Source: Paenibacillus terrae
GTDB lineage: Bacteria > Bacillota > Bacilli > Paenibacillales > Paenibacillaceae
NCBI RefSeq assembly: GCF_000943545.1
Contig: NZ_JTHP01000001.1
Location: 124,001-188,000, forward strand
Length of the DNA stretch: 64,000 bases
Reading direction: 5' to 3'
Shown: piece by piece, positions 1 to 9,293 of the stretch
Layout: the number at the start of each line of letters is the position of its first letter
Position numbering within the stretch: the stretch's first letter is position 1
The notes under the pieces: model-generated
The model's database searches: none
What the model was told of the DNA's origin: nothing
Seen by the model: only the letters and a program-made list of their open reading frames with translations
Translations under genes and position numbers: made by a program

Positions 1-716
1 TGGGCAATGATTTTATCCGCACGTTCAGTGAGGGAGCCGTCCTCGCGGGTTAGCAGACTGCGGTTTTGCTCTGTGAGAAAAAAGCCCGGTGCTATAGCGT
101 TGACGCGAATACCCGCTTCAGCCAGATGGACAGCCAGCCATTGTGTGAAGTTGTTAATAGCAGCCTTGGCTGCGCTGTAAGCCGGAACTTTGGTCATCGG
201 GCTGGGAGCACTCATAGAGGAAATGTTCAGCACGACTGCCCCTGAACGTCCTGTCATGCCATGTGCGAATATTTGTGTCGGAATGAGCGTTCCGATAAAA
301 TTGACGTCCAGCACCTGGCGAAAACCGGGGATGCTCAGCTCGAAAAAGGTGGTGATATCGGGCTGCGTCAGGTCCTCCAACCGGAATGTCTCGAGGGTGG
401 TATTGGCGCTCGCATGATTCCCTCCGGCTCCGTTGATCAGAATATCACAAGCGCCGAATTGCTTGCGTACCGCCTGTTCGGCCCGCCGAACGCTATCAGC
501 TTCGGTGACGTCACAGGCCACAGCCATCGCTTCTCCGCCTGCGGCCTGAATATCATGGACTACATGCAGGCCCTTTTCTTCCGTTCGGTTCAGAATAGCG
601 ACCTTCACGCCTTGCCTTGCCAGCTCGCGGGCCATCGCGCTGCACAGCACTCCGGCACCGCCTGTAACTACTGCTGTTTTGCCTGCCAGTGAAGGGTGTA
701 GAGAAAGTGTGCTCAT
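1..716 (-). CDS. uxuB: D-mannonate oxidoreductase, SDR type (partial, runs off left edge)
   Basis: Short-chain dehydrogenase that should interconvert D-fructuronate and D-mannonate with NAD(H), next to mannonate dehydratase in glucuronate breakdown; cytoplasmic. About 238 codons are inside the window and the C-terminus is cut off. Visible are the nucleotide-binding motif TGGAGVL near residue 20, INGAGGNH in the middle (typical of the Bacillus YjmF/UxuB group) and the catalytic YSAAK, followed by VNAIAPGFF. The ATG at 716-714 overlaps the uxuA stop as ATGA, so the two genes are translationally coupled. Assignment among SDRs rests on the GGNH motif and the uxuA neighbour. Confidence 0.85.
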   Translation of the reverse strand, partial: MSTLSLHPSLAGKTAVVTGGAGVLCSAMARELARQGVKVAILNRTEEKGLHVVHDIQAAGGEAMAVACDVTEADSVRRAEQAVRKQFGACDILINGAGGNHASANTTLETFRLEDLTQPDITTFFELSIPGFRQVLDVNFIGTLIPTQIFAHGMTGRSGAVVLNISSMSAPSPMTKVPAYSAAKAAINNFTQWLAVHLAEAGIRVNAIAPGFFLTEQNRSLLTREDGSLTERADKIIA

Positions 717-1849
717 AGGGTCGACTCCTTCGTATGGACTGATCCGGTCAGCGTGGTTTCCGTCTTGGAAACAGGAGAAATGTGTCTGACCTGGTTACAT
801 GTCAATGCATCCCACAGCCCCCATAGATACATAATCCCAAGTGCGCGGTCATACAGTCCATATCCGGGTCTGCATTGCTCTCCCCACAAGTGGCGACCGT
901 GATCCGGTCTGGCGTAGCCCGTAAAGCCAACATCGTGATACGCCTGGACAATGCCCGCAATATCGACGGTTCCATCCTGAGTTCGGTGAGATGTTTCGAT
1001 AAAATCTCCGTTAGCGGATACACGCACATTGCGGATATGGGCAAACGGAATACGATTCTTGAACTCATAAATCATGGAAACGATTTCATTTTTGGGGTTG
1101 GCTCCCAGCGAGCCAGAGCATAGGGTAATCCCGTTCGCGGGACTGTCGTACAGCGCCAGCAGCCTGCGCAAATGAGCCTGGCTTGTGATGATGCGTGGCA
1201 GTCCGAATACAGACCATGGCGGATCATCGGGGTGAATAGCCATCCGAATGCCGCTGCGTTCGGCAGCGGGAATAACGGCCTCCAGAAAGTAAGCCAGATT
1301 CCGCCACAGGTCTTCCTCCGTGACGTGGGTGTACGCTTCAAACAAAGCCGTCAGATGCTCCAGTCGCTCCGGTTCCCAGCCGGGCATGGTTAACGAGCTA
1401 TTTTCGTTAATTCGGCGTACCAGTTCGAACGGATCAATCCCTTCAATTCGTGACTTTTCAAAAAAAAGGGCTGTGGAGCCGTCCTCCAGTTCCTTATGCA
1501 GATCGGTGCGCAGCCAGTCGAATATGGGCATGAAATTATAGCAGACGACCTTGACGCCGTGCTGCCCGAGCTTTTCCAACGTGCGTATGTAGTTGCTGAT
1601 ATACAAATCGCGTGTCGGCCGTCCGAGCTTGATATCCTCATGCACATTTACACTTTCTACGACCTCATGGTGAAAACCGGCCTGTACAACCTGCTCTCGA
1701 AATGCCACAATACGCTCCAAAGGCCATTCTTCTCCGGCTGGAATATCGTGTAGCGCCCACACGATCCCTTCTACCCCCGGAATTTGTCGGATTTGTTCCA
1801 GCGTTACCGTATCGTTTCCTTCACCGAACCAACGAAATACCATGCGCAT
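713..1849 (-). CDS. uxuA: Mannonate dehydratase
   Basis: Dehydrates D-mannonate to 2-keto-3-deoxy-D-gluconate in the hexuronate pathway. The 378-residue protein starts [13 protein letters not shown], the usual UxuA beginning. A longer in-frame start at 1915 exists but adds 22 residues not typical of the family, and GGAG lies about 11 bases before the chosen ATG. Motifs include the [11 protein letters not shown] segment and the metal-site region around AIHPDDPPW. The last 25 or so residues look like a nonconserved tail. It is divergent from the YesN-type regulator at 1993 and fits with the xylan system, which releases (methyl)glucuronate. Confidence 0.93.
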   Translation of the reverse strand: MRMVFRWFGEGNDTVTLEQIRQIPGVEGIVWALHDIPAGEEWPLERIVAFREQVVQAGFHHEVVESVNVHEDIKLGRPTRDLYISNYIRTLEKLGQHGVKVVCYNFMPIFDWLRTDLHKELEDGSTALFFEKSRIEGIDPFELVRRINENSSLTMPGWEPERLEHLTALFEAYTHVTEEDLWRNLAYFLEAVIPAAERSGIRMAIHPDDPPWSVFGLPRIITSQAHLRRLLALYDSPANGITLCSGSLGANPKNEIVSMIYEFKNRIPFAHIRNVRVSANGDFIETSHRTQDGTVDIAGIVQAYHDVGFTGYARPDHGRHLWGEQCRPGYGLYDRALGIMYLWGLWDALTCNQVRHISPVSKTETTLTGSVHTKESTL

Positions 1850-1992
1850 GCTTTGCACCGCTCCATTCGTCATATGATAGGTGTAACAGCAATTTCCATT
1901 TCCCGATGTTTCCACATTACCATATTGCTAGAGATAATTGGAATAGTTAACCAAAATAAAATGACGTACAAACCAAAAGGAGGAAGTAGGTT

Positions 1993-3624
1993 ATGAAACT
2001 GCATCGAGCCATTGTAGTGGATGATGAAATATTCACTCGCAAAGGACTGCTTCAACTCATGGATTGGGAAGCCTGCGGCTTTGAGGTCGTTGGGGAGGCG
2101 GATAACGGTGAGGATGCACTTGAACTGATCGGCAGCGTTCATCCTGATCTGGTCATCACCGATATTCGTATGCCTGTGCTGGACGGATTGGAGCTGATTC
2201 GTTGTGTACTCGGACGGGGGACGGATCATCCTGCGTTTATTATCTTGAGCGGCTACAGCGATTTTGCTTATGCACAGCAGGCACTTCGCTACGGGGTTCA
2301 CGATTTTATGCTCAAGCCGATTGATGAGAAGGACTTTTCGGCTACATTGCGCAGGCTGAATAAAAGGCTGCATCATGAGCAGCAGAATGCACAGCTCTAT
2401 CAGAGTCGCCGTACAGGTGAGCTGTTGGAGACACTGACGATGAATGGGGAAGATGACGTCGTGGTGACGGCTTGGGAACAGCAGCTACGTCTTGGAGAAG
2501 CTGCGCATATGTACTATGTGCTCGTCGAGCTGAATGATCAGCATCCGTGGCGTCCCGATGGCAACGCTGTTCCGCTGTCGCTTTTCCAATTCAGAGAGCT
2601 TGTAGAGCAGGCACTTTATCGTTTGATCGACGGTAAGTATCCTCTCTATGTTCATGAGCACCGTAACCGGATTGGCATCATAGTGCCGGATTGCTTTTTG
2701 AAGTGCTTTGAATCCAGGGCAGATGCTTTTGTGAAAGCGCTACAACGAGAATTGGAGGAGCTGGAGTTACTGAAAAATCAGATGGGGAACCGGGTCTTTA
2801 TATACGTGGGGAGCCCTGTTCAACGATTGCAAGATATCCATCGGTCCTATGAACGTGCCAAGGAAGCGGCGCTCCATAAATACATTCATGACCACAGCGG
2901 CATTGTCCTGTATCAGGAGGAGGGAATGCCAACGCTTCACTATAGGACGATCCATCAGGATGTACTGGATTGCTTGACGGAGCAGGTAGAGGAGATACGG
3001 TTGGAGGAGCTATATTCGACCGTAGATCATCTGTTTTGCAGCTTTCGTGAGCAACATTACGCCCCGGAGGCTGTAAAAATGAACTTGCATCAATGCGTAA
3101 TCAGCATCGTGCGGGTCATTCAAAATATGCAGGGTGATGAACGCTCGCTTCAGACATTAGAGCCTATGATGGGCTGGCAGGATATGAACCTGTCGCTGGG
3201 TGAATTACAACGGCTGTTTACAGCTTTTGCCGAGGAAAGCAGCCGAATGATTGGGGTGTTGCGCAAGGAGCGTCAACAGGGAGGAATTCAGCACATCCGC
3301 ACCTACATTGAGCAGCATGCGGCAGAGAATATTAACCTGAAAAGTATAGCAGCCCGCTTTTATATGAATCCGGTCTACCTGGGCCAATTGTTCAGAAAAA
3401 CGTACGGGGTGTACTTTAACGAATTCCTGCTGCAATTGCGGGTTCAGGAGGCTAAACGGTTGCTGCGTCAGACTGATTTGCGCATTTATGAAGTTGCCGA
3501 ACGCGTGGGCTTTGGCAGCCCGGATTATTTTGTCACCCAATTTGAAAAAATGGTGCAAGCCACACCAAGTGAATATCGCAACAGCCTGAATACCCGTGTG
3601 GAGCCGCAAAGGGGCAGCGAATGA
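1993..3624 (+). CDS. Response regulator with AraC-type output domain (YesN family)
   Basis: Two-component regulator of 543 residues. The N-terminal receiver (about 1-125) has the acidic pair DD near residue 10, the phosphorylated Asp at about 57 (ITDIRMP) and the switch Lys in MLKPID. A long helical middle region follows, then a C-terminal AraC-type double HTH (about 435-535) ending in GFGSPDYFVTQFEK. RBS AAGGAGGAAG precedes the ATG. It overlaps the kinase gene by 4 bases (ATGA). This regulator class normally activates a neighbouring carbohydrate importer, here the one at 6012-10217. Confidence 0.93.
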   Translation: MKLHRAIVVDDEIFTRKGLLQLMDWEACGFEVVGEADNGEDALELIGSVHPDLVITDIRMPVLDGLELIRCVLGRGTDHPAFIILSGYSDFAYAQQALRYGVHDFMLKPIDEKDFSATLRRLNKRLHHEQQNAQLYQSRRTGELLETLTMNGEDDVVVTAWEQQLRLGEAAHMYYVLVELNDQHPWRPDGNAVPLSLFQFRELVEQALYRLIDGKYPLYVHEHRNRIGIIVPDCFLKCFESRADAFVKALQRELEELELLKNQMGNRVFIYVGSPVQRLQDIHRSYERAKEAALHKYIHDHSGIVLYQEEGMPTLHYRTIHQDVLDCLTEQVEEIRLEELYSTVDHLFCSFREQHYAPEAVKMNLHQCVISIVRVIQNMQGDERSLQTLEPMMGWQDMNLSLGELQRLFTAFAEESSRMIGVLRKERQQGGIQHIRTYIEQHAAENINLKSIAARFYMNPVYLGQLFRKTYGVYFNEFLLQLRVQEAKRLLRQTDLRIYEVAERVGFGSPDYFVTQFEKMVQATPSEYRNSLNTRVEPQRGSE

Positions 3625-5405
3625 GGATGCTACGCTCAACCCTTGATCATGTCCGTCTGCGGGATAAAATGCTGCTGCTGTATTTTCTCTGTGTATTTGT
3701 GCCAGTGGTGCTGACCAATCTGATTTTTTACCACGTCACCTCGCAAAATGTGAAGGAACAGCGTATGCAGGATATTTCCCGTGCGCTGGAGCAGATCAAA
3801 ATTGAGTTTTACCGTGAGTTTGAAGATGCGATGGAAATCTCGTCTATCTTTTATACCGATCATCAGCTAAACGAACTATTGGAGCAAACATACCCCCATC
3901 CCGCTGAATATATTGCCGCCTATGATTCATATTTGCGTCGTATGTTAAACAATACTTACAGTCCTGTATACCATTCTGTGGGTGGAATGACGATCTACAC
4001 AGATAATCCGACTCTACTGGATTCCGGGGGAATCAGCTTTATAGATGAGCGGGTTAAAAGCTTGCCCTGGTATGCCAAAATCCCGCCCGGACGGCAGTCC
4101 AAGCCTATATTTGTACGTACTGACGACGGTACGGGCGAACAACTGCATCCCTTTAGCCTGATTCGGCGGATGAACTATTTTTATTCCGAAAATGGCCACG
4201 AGAAAATACTGAAAATAGAGCTGCGAATGTCGTCCATTCAAGAGATTTTCCATAATCTGAATTTGCGGGGCAGTCTCTTTCTGCTCAACGAACGGGGGGA
4301 AATCGAATATACAACCGATCCCAGGATTGATATCAATCATAAGGTCGTGGCCTATAGCACCCTCCAGCAGCCCAAGGACACTATAGAGTTCAAGACAAAT
4401 TATGTGCTGACAAGTAATCTCAATGGCTGGAGCATTGTGACTGCGGTGTCGGGCGATGAAGTGCTGTATGAAATGGAGAAATCACGCAATTTTGTGCTGC
4501 TGTTAACCTGCATGAATATGCTGCTGCCTACCTTGATCATCATCTGGATTACACGTTCGCTGAACGTGCGCATTCATCGTATTCTGAAGCATATGAAAAA
4601 GGTGAAAAATCAGCATTTTGAACTGATTCCCGGTACAGAATCGAGAGATGAAATTGGGCAGCTAACAGGTGAATTTAATCGGATGACGCTGAAAATAAAG
4701 CGACTGATTAATGATGTCTATGTGGCGGATATTCAGCGAAAAAATTTGGAGATTCTGCGCAGGCATGCCCAGCTTAATGCACTTCACAGCCAGATCAACC
4801 CGCATTTTCTGTTCAATGCGCTGGAGACGATACGTATGCGAAGCCTGATGAAGCATGAGGACGAGACAGCCCGCATTATTCATAATATGGCACGAATTTT
4901 CCGCAATTCGTTGGTGTGGAACAAGGATAGGGTCACGTTGCGGGAGGAGCTGGAGCTGATCCGTTGTTTTCTGGAAATTCAGCAATACCGCTTTGGGGAG
5001 CGGATACAGTACGAAGTGCAGGCGAGCCCCGAGGACCTGAACTATCTGCTTCCCAAAATGGTTGTGCTTACGCTGGTTGAAAATGCAAGCATTCATGGCA
5101 TTGAGCCGCTGAAGCATGGGGGGCGCATTGAGATTCATTTTGAGCGTCGGGAGGAGCAGTTGATATTAACCGTGCGGGATGATGGTGTCGGTATGTCGGC
5201 GGAACAGGTGCAGCGGTTATATGGATATATGCAAAGTCAAAAGGACATGGGCGAGCGTATAGGTCTGCAAAATGTGATCTATCGTCTCAAGCTTTACTAC
5301 GGAAGCCGCTTTGAGCTTGATATTCGCAGCGCACCCGGCGAGGGGACAGAGATTCGTATTTTGATTCCGGCGGATCGGGAGTCTTTTAGTTCTTCCGCTC
5401 AATGA
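3621..5405 (+). CDS. Sensor histidine kinase, YesM family
   Basis: Membrane sensor kinase of 594 residues, partner of the YesN-type regulator. A TM helix lies near residues 15-35, followed by a large extracellular dCache-like sensing region, a second TM near 290-312, a HAMP linker, the His_kinase block with the phosphoacceptor in SQINPHFLFNALE, the N box ENASIHGI and the G box DDGVGM. The extracellular ligand cannot be read from sequence; xylan fragments or the loaded binding protein are the inference from context. Start overlaps the preceding stop. Confidence 0.93.
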   Translation: MRMLRSTLDHVRLRDKMLLLYFLCVFVPVVLTNLIFYHVTSQNVKEQRMQDISRALEQIKIEFYREFEDAMEISSIFYTDHQLNELLEQTYPHPAEYIAAYDSYLRRMLNNTYSPVYHSVGGMTIYTDNPTLLDSGGISFIDERVKSLPWYAKIPPGRQSKPIFVRTDDGTGEQLHPFSLIRRMNYFYSENGHEKILKIELRMSSIQEIFHNLNLRGSLFLLNERGEIEYTTDPRIDINHKVVAYSTLQQPKDTIEFKTNYVLTSNLNGWSIVTAVSGDEVLYEMEKSRNFVLLLTCMNMLLPTLIIIWITRSLNVRIHRILKHMKKVKNQHFELIPGTESRDEIGQLTGEFNRMTLKIKRLINDVYVADIQRKNLEILRRHAQLNALHSQINPHFLFNALETIRMRSLMKHEDETARIIHNMARIFRNSLVWNKDRVTLREELELIRCFLEIQQYRFGERIQYEVQASPEDLNYLLPKMVVLTLVENASIHGIEPLKHGGRIEIHFERREEQLILTVRDDGVGMSAEQVQRLYGYMQSQKDMGERIGLQNVIYRLKLYYGSRFELDIRSAPGEGTEIRILIPADRESFSSSAQ

Positions 5406-5413
5406 TATCCATA

Positions 5414-5422
5414 TGGTATAAT
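5414..5422 (+). promoter_or_regulatory. Extended -10 promoter of the holin-like toxin
   Basis: TGGTATAAT is an extended -10 element (TGn plus TATAAT) just after the kinase stop and about 65 bases before the toxin start. No good -35 is visible, which extended -10 promoters tolerate. Confidence 0.5.
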
Positions 5423-5487
5423 TCCCCTAACAACAGAACGGCTTAGATGGCGCGGTCGGCTAGTCTCCTGCAAAGGAGGTGATGCCT

Positions 5488-5601
5488 GTGGAGGTTAAAG
5501 ATACGCTGACATTAATGATGATGTTCGGTACGCTAATTATTGCGTTGATCGGATTGATCGTCACGATTGTCATTGCATTGAACCAAAGCAAAAAGAAATA
5601 G
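5488..5601 (+). CDS. Small holin-like membrane toxin (type I toxin-antitoxin candidate)
   Basis: Encodes 37 residues starting MEVKDTLTLMMMFGTLIIA: a short acidic head, one hydrophobic helix and a basic NQSKKK end. This matches the putative holin-like toxin family (Hol_Tox) common in Bacillus and Paenibacillus. The GTG start is preferred because AAAGGAGGT lies 7 bases upstream; the ATG at 5482 is only 1 base from that site. Such toxins are normally silenced by a cis-antisense RNA over the mRNA 3' region, and the structured stretch 5599-5716 would be the place for it. The antisense RNA itself was not identified. Confidence 0.75.
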   Translation: MEVKDTLTLMMMFGTLIIALIGLIVTIVIALNQSKKK

Positions 5602-5631
5602 ACCGCTCCCCGGACAAAGGTTAGCGGTCTA
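5599..5631. terminator. Inverted repeat over the toxin stop codon
   Basis: TAGACCGCT and AGCGGTCTA form a perfect 9-bp stem that begins within the stop codon; a short T-rich stretch follows on the + strand. It could end the toxin mRNA, the antisense RNA, or be the contact site between them. Confidence 0.55.
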
Positions 5632-5681
5632 TTTCTGCACCTAGTTCAAAGCCACCGCCCTTATAAGCGGCTGTTGTTAAA

Positions 5682-5716
5682 GAGTAGGGATGTTACCGCA
5701 TCCTTGCTCTTTTTTA
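5682..5716 (+). terminator. Rho-independent terminator
   Basis: An 11-bp stem (GAGTAGGGATG with CATCCTTGCTC, three G-U pairs) with loop TTACC, followed by six T. Likely the distal end of the toxin transcript. Confidence 0.7.
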
Positions 5717-5906
5717 TTATAATCTTCTTTGTTTCATTTTATCACAACGTGAATCCTGTTGACAATGGAGTCAAGGGGGATTGCATTAAAAATGGACGTT
5801 GGAGCTGGATCGGCGTCTATTTTACTGTGTTGGGCCTGCTTCCTATAGTTTTCTAAGTAACACCTTTAGATTGGCGGGTGAACGAAATTCACGGCATTTT
5901 ATAAAA

Positions 5907-5920
5907 TGAAAGTGCTTACA
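5907..5920 (+). promoter_or_regulatory. cre-like / LacI-type operator candidate
   Basis: TGAAAGTGCTTACA matches the catabolite-responsive element TGWAANCGNTNWCA except for T at position 7. It lies 92 bases before the binding-protein gene. A nearly identical motif sits at 18970. CcpA control of the xylan importer is plausible but unproven. Confidence 0.35.
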
Positions 5921-6011
5921 ATTTAGAGTACGCGGGATTTCCAGTGCTTGAGGTATGTCCGTACAATGTTCACACACATCCGACAAAAGAGGCTGAAAGG
6001 GGAAGTATGAC

Positions 6012-7679
6012 ATGACAAGCAAAAGGTTCGGGATCATCAGTCTGGTATTCATCATGATGGTATCTATGATCACTGCCTGCTCAGGAAGTGCGGGCAAGGA
6101 GCCTGCAACAGGAGATCCTAATGAGAAGGTCACATTCACGTATTTTAATGCCACTGCGGGGAGGGACATCCATACCAATGAAACGCGGATCGGCAAAATT
6201 CTGGAGGATCAGACAGGAGTAAACTGGAAGCTGGAGCATTTGGTGGGGGATTCCAATACGAAGATCGGTACGTTCATTGCCAGTAACGATTACCCGGACG
6301 CCATTGTGCCTGATGGCACGATTGATAAGCTGCTGGATGCCGGAGCCTTTATTCCGCTAAATGATTTGATTGATAAATATGGTCCGAATATCAAGCGTGT
6401 ATACGGACCGTATTACAACCTGATGAAGGCGGAGGATGGGAATATCTATTTCCTGCCACTCAGTGCGGTGGTAGGCGATTATTTGCCCGCGCCTAACGTG
6501 GAGCAGGGAGCTTTTTGGGTACAGCGCAGGGTGTTGAAGGAGGCGGGATATCCAAAAATAAAAACGCTCGACGAGTATTTGACCCTGATTCGCAACTATG
6601 CGAAAAAGCATGCAGACGAGGGCTTGACCGGGTACTTGGCGTTAACCACACAGGATAGGTTTTATGCTCTTACGAACGCGCCGATGCATCTGGCAGGCTA
6701 TCCGAACGATGGCGGCACGATGATTGATATGAAATCGCACCAGGCGACGGATTATGGGGATGAGGAAATCACGAAGCGGTATCTCAAAGAGCTGAATCAG
6801 CTCAATGCAGAGGGCCTGTTCGACAAAGCATCCTTTGTGGACAATTACGATCAATACTTGGGGAAGCTGACCTCGGGCAAGGTGCTGGGTTTCTTCGACT
6901 ATCGCTGGCAGGCGGGGCAGGCTCTAAATAACCTACAGGAGGCTTCCAAGCAATCGGGCAATGATGATATGGAATATATAGGGCTACCTGTTGTATACGA
7001 CCAGAATATAAAGGATCAGTACATTGACCCTTCGTCATTCGTTAATAACCGAGGTATTGGAATTACGGTTAGTGCCAAGGACCCGGTACGTATCATCAAG
7101 TTTTTTGACAATCTGCTGACCAATGAAAACCAGGTGTTATCCAACTGGGGGATCAAGGGCGAAACCTATGATGTAGATAAAAAAGGGCGCTTTTACCGGA
7201 CCAAGGAGCAAATTAAGCAGACGGGTCAGGATGCGTTCCGCGAATCATTCGGGTTCAAATATTTTGAATACAGTTGGCCGCGATACGGTAGTGGTTCTAC
7301 CCTGCCTGACGGCAACTCGGTTGGCCCCGGGCGGCAGCCTGAGGTTGCGCGTATGTCCTACACCGAGGGAGATAAAAAGCTGCTAAAAGCCTATGGTGTA
7401 GAGTCCTTCTCGCAAATGTTTTCTGCCCCAGACAAGCGCCCATGGTATCCGGCTTGGAGTATCCCGATTGCCCAAGGTTCACCTGCGCAGCTCTTCCAGC
7501 AAAAGAAGGGCGACCTGCAACGCAAATATTTCCCACGTTTAGTGCTATCTGCACCGGGGCAGTTTGAGGCGATTTGGAATGAGTACACTACTGAATTCAA
7601 CAAGCTGGATGTGAAGGAGTATGAGGAGCTGATTACGAAGGAGGTTGTCAAAAAAATCGAAACTGCTGGTAAAAAATAA
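6012..7679 (+). CDS. Extracellular sugar-binding lipoprotein of an ABC importer (YtcQ/LipO-like)
   Basis: Solute-binding protein of 555 residues, secreted and lipid-anchored: basic start, hydrophobic stretch, and lipobox ITAC with the modified Cys near residue 23. The size and the two-permease context fit the large LplA/YtcQ-type proteins that bind oligosaccharides. Between a YesMN pair and a GH10 xylanase, the likely ligand is an aldouronate or xylooligosaccharide (inference). RBS AAAGGGG lies upstream. The permease follows after 14 bases. Confidence 0.9.
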   Translation: MTSKRFGIISLVFIMMVSMITACSGSAGKEPATGDPNEKVTFTYFNATAGRDIHTNETRIGKILEDQTGVNWKLEHLVGDSNTKIGTFIASNDYPDAIVPDGTIDKLLDAGAFIPLNDLIDKYGPNIKRVYGPYYNLMKAEDGNIYFLPLSAVVGDYLPAPNVEQGAFWVQRRVLKEAGYPKIKTLDEYLTLIRNYAKKHADEGLTGYLALTTQDRFYALTNAPMHLAGYPNDGGTMIDMKSHQATDYGDEEITKRYLKELNQLNAEGLFDKASFVDNYDQYLGKLTSGKVLGFFDYRWQAGQALNNLQEASKQSGNDDMEYIGLPVVYDQNIKDQYIDPSSFVNNRGIGITVSAKDPVRIIKFFDNLLTNENQVLSNWGIKGETYDVDKKGRFYRTKEQIKQTGQDAFRESFGFKYFEYSWPRYGSGSTLPDGNSVGPGRQPEVARMSYTEGDKKLLKAYGVESFSQMFSAPDKRPWYPAWSIPIAQGSPAQLFQQKKGDLQRKYFPRLVLSAPGQFEAIWNEYTTEFNKLDVKEYEELITKEVVKKIETAGKK

Positions 7680-7693
7680 AGGAGGAAGCAGCT

Positions 7694-8668
7694 ATGGGCA
7701 ACACGGCACCTGTCACGACCTCACAGAGCCATTTGCCGCCCTCACGGCGAACTGGCTTTAGAGGATTTATGCACAAGCTGAACCAGCAGCGGGCACTGGT
7801 ATGGATGTCCATCCCTTTTTTAATCTGGTTGTTTATTTTCAAATATTTGCCTATCTGGGGCTGGACGATTGCTTTTCAGGATTTTAAGCCTGCGCGTAAG
7901 CTGCTCGATCAGCAGTGGGTTGGGTTGAAGCATTTCCGTTTTCTGTTTCAGGATGAACACTTTCTGCGGGTGATGCGCAATACGCTGGCGATGAGCTTCA
8001 TTAATCTGGTGCTGGGCTTTGTAACTGCCATAATATTGGCAATTTTGCTGAATGAGCTTCGTCAGATCGTATTCAAGCGAGTGGTGCAGACGATCAGCTA
8101 TTTGCCGCATTTTATTTCGTGGGTCGTCGCGGCGAGCATTATCAGTACGGCGCTGTCTGCGGATGGCGGCATTGTCAATGAGGTGCTGATGTGGCTGGGG
8201 CTGATCAAGGAGCCTATCCTGTGGCTGGGCGAGGGAAGCTATTTTTGGGGCATTCTCGGTGCATCGGAAGTATGGAAAAATGTCGGCTGGAACACCATCA
8301 TTTATTTGGCCGCGATGACGATGATTGATCCGTCACAGTATGAGGCGGCTGAGATGGACGGAGCCGGGCGTTTTCAGCGGATTTGGCATGTGACCTTGCC
8401 AGGATTAAAGCCTGTGTTCATCATCCTGCTCATTATGAACATCGGCAACCTGCTGGAATCGGGCTTTGAGCCGCAATATTTATTGGGTAACGGCATGAAC
8501 GTGGATTACTCGGAAAATCTGGATATTTTTGTACTGAAATATGGTATTCAGATGGGTAACTTCTCGCTTTCGATTGCTGCCGGGATGTTTAAAACAGTAG
8601 TCAGCTTTATTTTACTGTTTAGTGCCAATCATATTGCGAAGCGGTTAGGGGAGGAGAGGTTGTTCTGA
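7694..8668 (+). CDS. Sugar ABC transporter permease (LplB/YteP type)
   Basis: Inner-membrane subunit of 324 residues with about six TM helices; first helix ALVWMSIPFLIWLFIFKYLP. The EAA loop reads EAAEMDGAGRFQRIWHVTLPG and should contact the ATPase. No ATPase is encoded in the operon; such importers commonly use a shared MsmX-type ATPase. RBS AAAGGAGG. The operon is interrupted after this gene by an unusual 625-bp spacer before the second permease. Confidence 0.9.
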   Translation: MGNTAPVTTSQSHLPPSRRTGFRGFMHKLNQQRALVWMSIPFLIWLFIFKYLPIWGWTIAFQDFKPARKLLDQQWVGLKHFRFLFQDEHFLRVMRNTLAMSFINLVLGFVTAIILAILLNELRQIVFKRVVQTISYLPHFISWVVAASIISTALSADGGIVNEVLMWLGLIKEPILWLGEGSYFWGILGASEVWKNVGWNTIIYLAAMTMIDPSQYEAAEMDGAGRFQRIWHVTLPGLKPVFIILLIMNIGNLLESGFEPQYLLGNGMNVDYSENLDIFVLKYGIQMGNFSLSIAAGMFKTVVSFILLFSANHIAKRLGEERLF

Positions 8669-9293
8669 GAAAAAGGGAGTTATGGTGGGGTACGGACGCT
8701 TCGCGTGCAGATTGTTCTTCCGATCGCTGTTATCCCCGGATTCCTTTTTATCATAAAACATTAGAGGTTGGAATCCGGGGATAGCTTATGCTTACGATGC
8801 GAGTTTTCTTCAGGAAAACTTTTAGCCGAACGCTTTGCTTCTTCAGAACAATTCTGCCCGCTCCGCTGCTACCCGCCATAAAGTCATTTTTTTTAAGAAC
8901 TGAGGGTGGTGACAGGGGAGAACTTGAGGGAAGGCGCGTGCTCGCGCTTCCTTGTAGTAACTGCACGATCATGACTGGCTCAGCTTCGCTATCGCCATTA
9001 GAGCCTGTTTTTAGGACTGAGCTAGTGGTGGTGATAACAGAAGGTGCGTGTTCATGCATACTACAGGTGCAGGTCAGTGGATTTTTAGCAGGCCGCTTCG
9101 CGGACCTTATTAAGACCTTATGGACGAACTGGATTACAACTTCTAATAGAGATAATAATCTAATAAATTAACATTTGTTCATATAACAATAGAAATATAA
9201 CACTCCAAAATATAAGACCAATATCTCCACCAGCAATCGTCCTGATCATCGAACTAGAGTGCTTAAGCTATTTTTTAGAAAGGAGAGGGAGTT
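8669..9293. other. 625-bp noncoding spacer splitting the two permease genes
   Basis: Noncoding DNA between two genes that are normally adjacent. It holds a 13-bp perfect inverted repeat (8732-8744 / 8770-8782), a second hairpin GGAAGGCGCG/CGCGCTTCC near 8929-8952, a GCAGGCCGCTTCGCGGACC hairpin-like stretch near 9090, and an AT-rich tail from 9130. The only long open frame (8788-9171) has no RBS and no recognisable protein. It looks like inserted repetitive DNA. Confidence 0.5.
8732..8782. repeat. 13-bp perfect inverted repeat (hairpin element)
   Basis: ATCCCCGGATTCC and GGAATCCGGGGAT are separated by a 25-base loop and followed by AGCTTATGCTTACG. The design (long stem, then an AGCT-ATGCT box) resembles the elements at 40146-40188 and 42689-42746, but the loop and arms differ. 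Confidence 0.6.

Noticed and set aside
5674-5856. 60-residue hydrophobic + strand frame
   Set aside because: Covers a clear terminator, has no RBS and is mostly translated T-rich DNA.
8788-9171. 127-residue + strand frame in the permease spacer
   Set aside because: No RBS, no family features, and it spans the hairpins of the repeat-like spacer.
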